In this document: positions 5,708 to 5,869 of the stretch, piece after piece
How positions within the stretch are numbered: position 1 is the stretch's first letter
How the letters are laid out: each line of letters begins with the position of its first letter
From: Nocardioidaceae bacterium
Lineage (GTDB): Bacteria; Actinomycetota; Actinomycetes; Propionibacteriales; Nocardioidaceae
Assembly: GCA_013698435.1 (NCBI GenBank)
Contig: JACCVA010000417.1
Location: forward strand, 1 to 5,869
Direction: 5' to 3'
DNA: 5,869 nucleotides
Position numbers and translations under genes: made by a program
Notes under the pieces: model-generated
What the model saw: the letters and a program-made list of their open reading frames with translations, nothing else
What the model was told of the DNA's origin: nothing
The model's database searches: none

Positions 5708-5869
5708 GACGGTCCTCCCTCGTATGTCCCGCGTGCCCAGTCCCTCACGCGGCACGATGACCGCGATACTGAACAAACGGGCAACCGCGCCCTCGGGTTC
5801 ACCGCGGGCCCTGACGCAGACAGGCGCGGACCGGGCCTACCGCCGCCGCCTGGCGGCGCGCGTCGCGGT
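5708..5869. other. upstream region of the DUF2231 gene; no well-supported gene
   Basis: On the plus strand a frame is open from ATG 5757 (or in-frame ATG 5724) to the window edge. It begins MTAILNKRATAPSGSPRALT and goes on with an Arg-rich stretch whose third positions are about 83% GC. It could be the start of a divergent gene, but none of its starts has a ribosome binding site and no family is recognisable. An inverted repeat, CGCCGCC (5844-5850) and GGCGGCG (5852-5858), lies at the edge. Confidence 0.3.
5776..5802 (-). promoter_or_regulatory. possible ECF-sigma-type promoter for the DUF2231 gene
   Basis: On the minus strand GTGAAC (5802-5797) is followed after 17 bases by CGTT (5779-5776). 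This resembles the GGAAC/CGTT pair used by SigE/SigH-like sigma factors, with one mismatch in the -35. The start point would leave a leader of about 60 bases before the ATG. A chance match is quite possible. Confidence 0.2.

Noticed and set aside
5707..5776. N-terminal extension of the DUF2231 protein to 5776
   Set aside because: AGGGAGG is placed correctly for ATG 5707, and the HPLxVH motif is then at the usual distance from the N-terminus.

Overview
The window reads as chromosomal DNA of a high-GC Gram-positive bacterium (Actinomycetota). Codon third positions are almost all G or C, several starts look leaderless, and the gene order SRAP, aroA, rsgA matches the order I recall around Rv3226c-Rv3228 of Mycobacterium tuberculosis. 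The lineage cannot be fixed more closely from the sequence; a Nocardioidaceae-like organism is a guess.

Layout from left to right. (1) 1-379, minus strand: N-terminal half of an SRAP/YedK-type abasic-site DNA-protein crosslinking protein, cut by the window edge. (2) 380-655: a divergent intergenic region whose right part (about 450-650) folds as a complete T-box riboswitch, with GAC (Asp) in the specifier position, a TGGC bulge that fits the GCCA end of tRNA(Asp), and a hairpin that hides the Shine-Dalgarno sequence. (3) 656-1999, plus: an archaeal-type aspartyl-tRNA synthetase. (4) 2014-2505, plus: a small DoxX-family membrane protein. (5) 2567-3844, plus: aroA (EPSP synthase), overlapping by 4 bases (6) 3841-4839, plus: rsgA, a circularly permuted ribosome-assembly GTPase. 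(7) 4842-5188: seven tandem units of 50-51 bp, each with an inverted repeat, filling the space between rsgA and a convergent gene. (8) 5213-5707, minus: a four-helix DUF2231 membrane protein. (9) 5708-5869: upstream region with no well-supported gene.

The genes are mostly housekeeping: DNA damage tolerance (SRAP), aspartate charging (AspRS), the shikimate pathway (AroA) and 30S ribosome maturation (RsgA). aroA and rsgA are probably translationally coupled. The AspRS is the best candidate for a separately regulated insertion into this neighbourhood: it carries its own tRNA-sensing leader, which by its structure should act on translation initiation rather than on transcription termination.

The two observations most worth follow-up are the Asp-specific translational T-box in front of an archaeal-type AspRS, and the ordered hairpin array (unit order A-B-A-C-B-A-C) behind rsgA.
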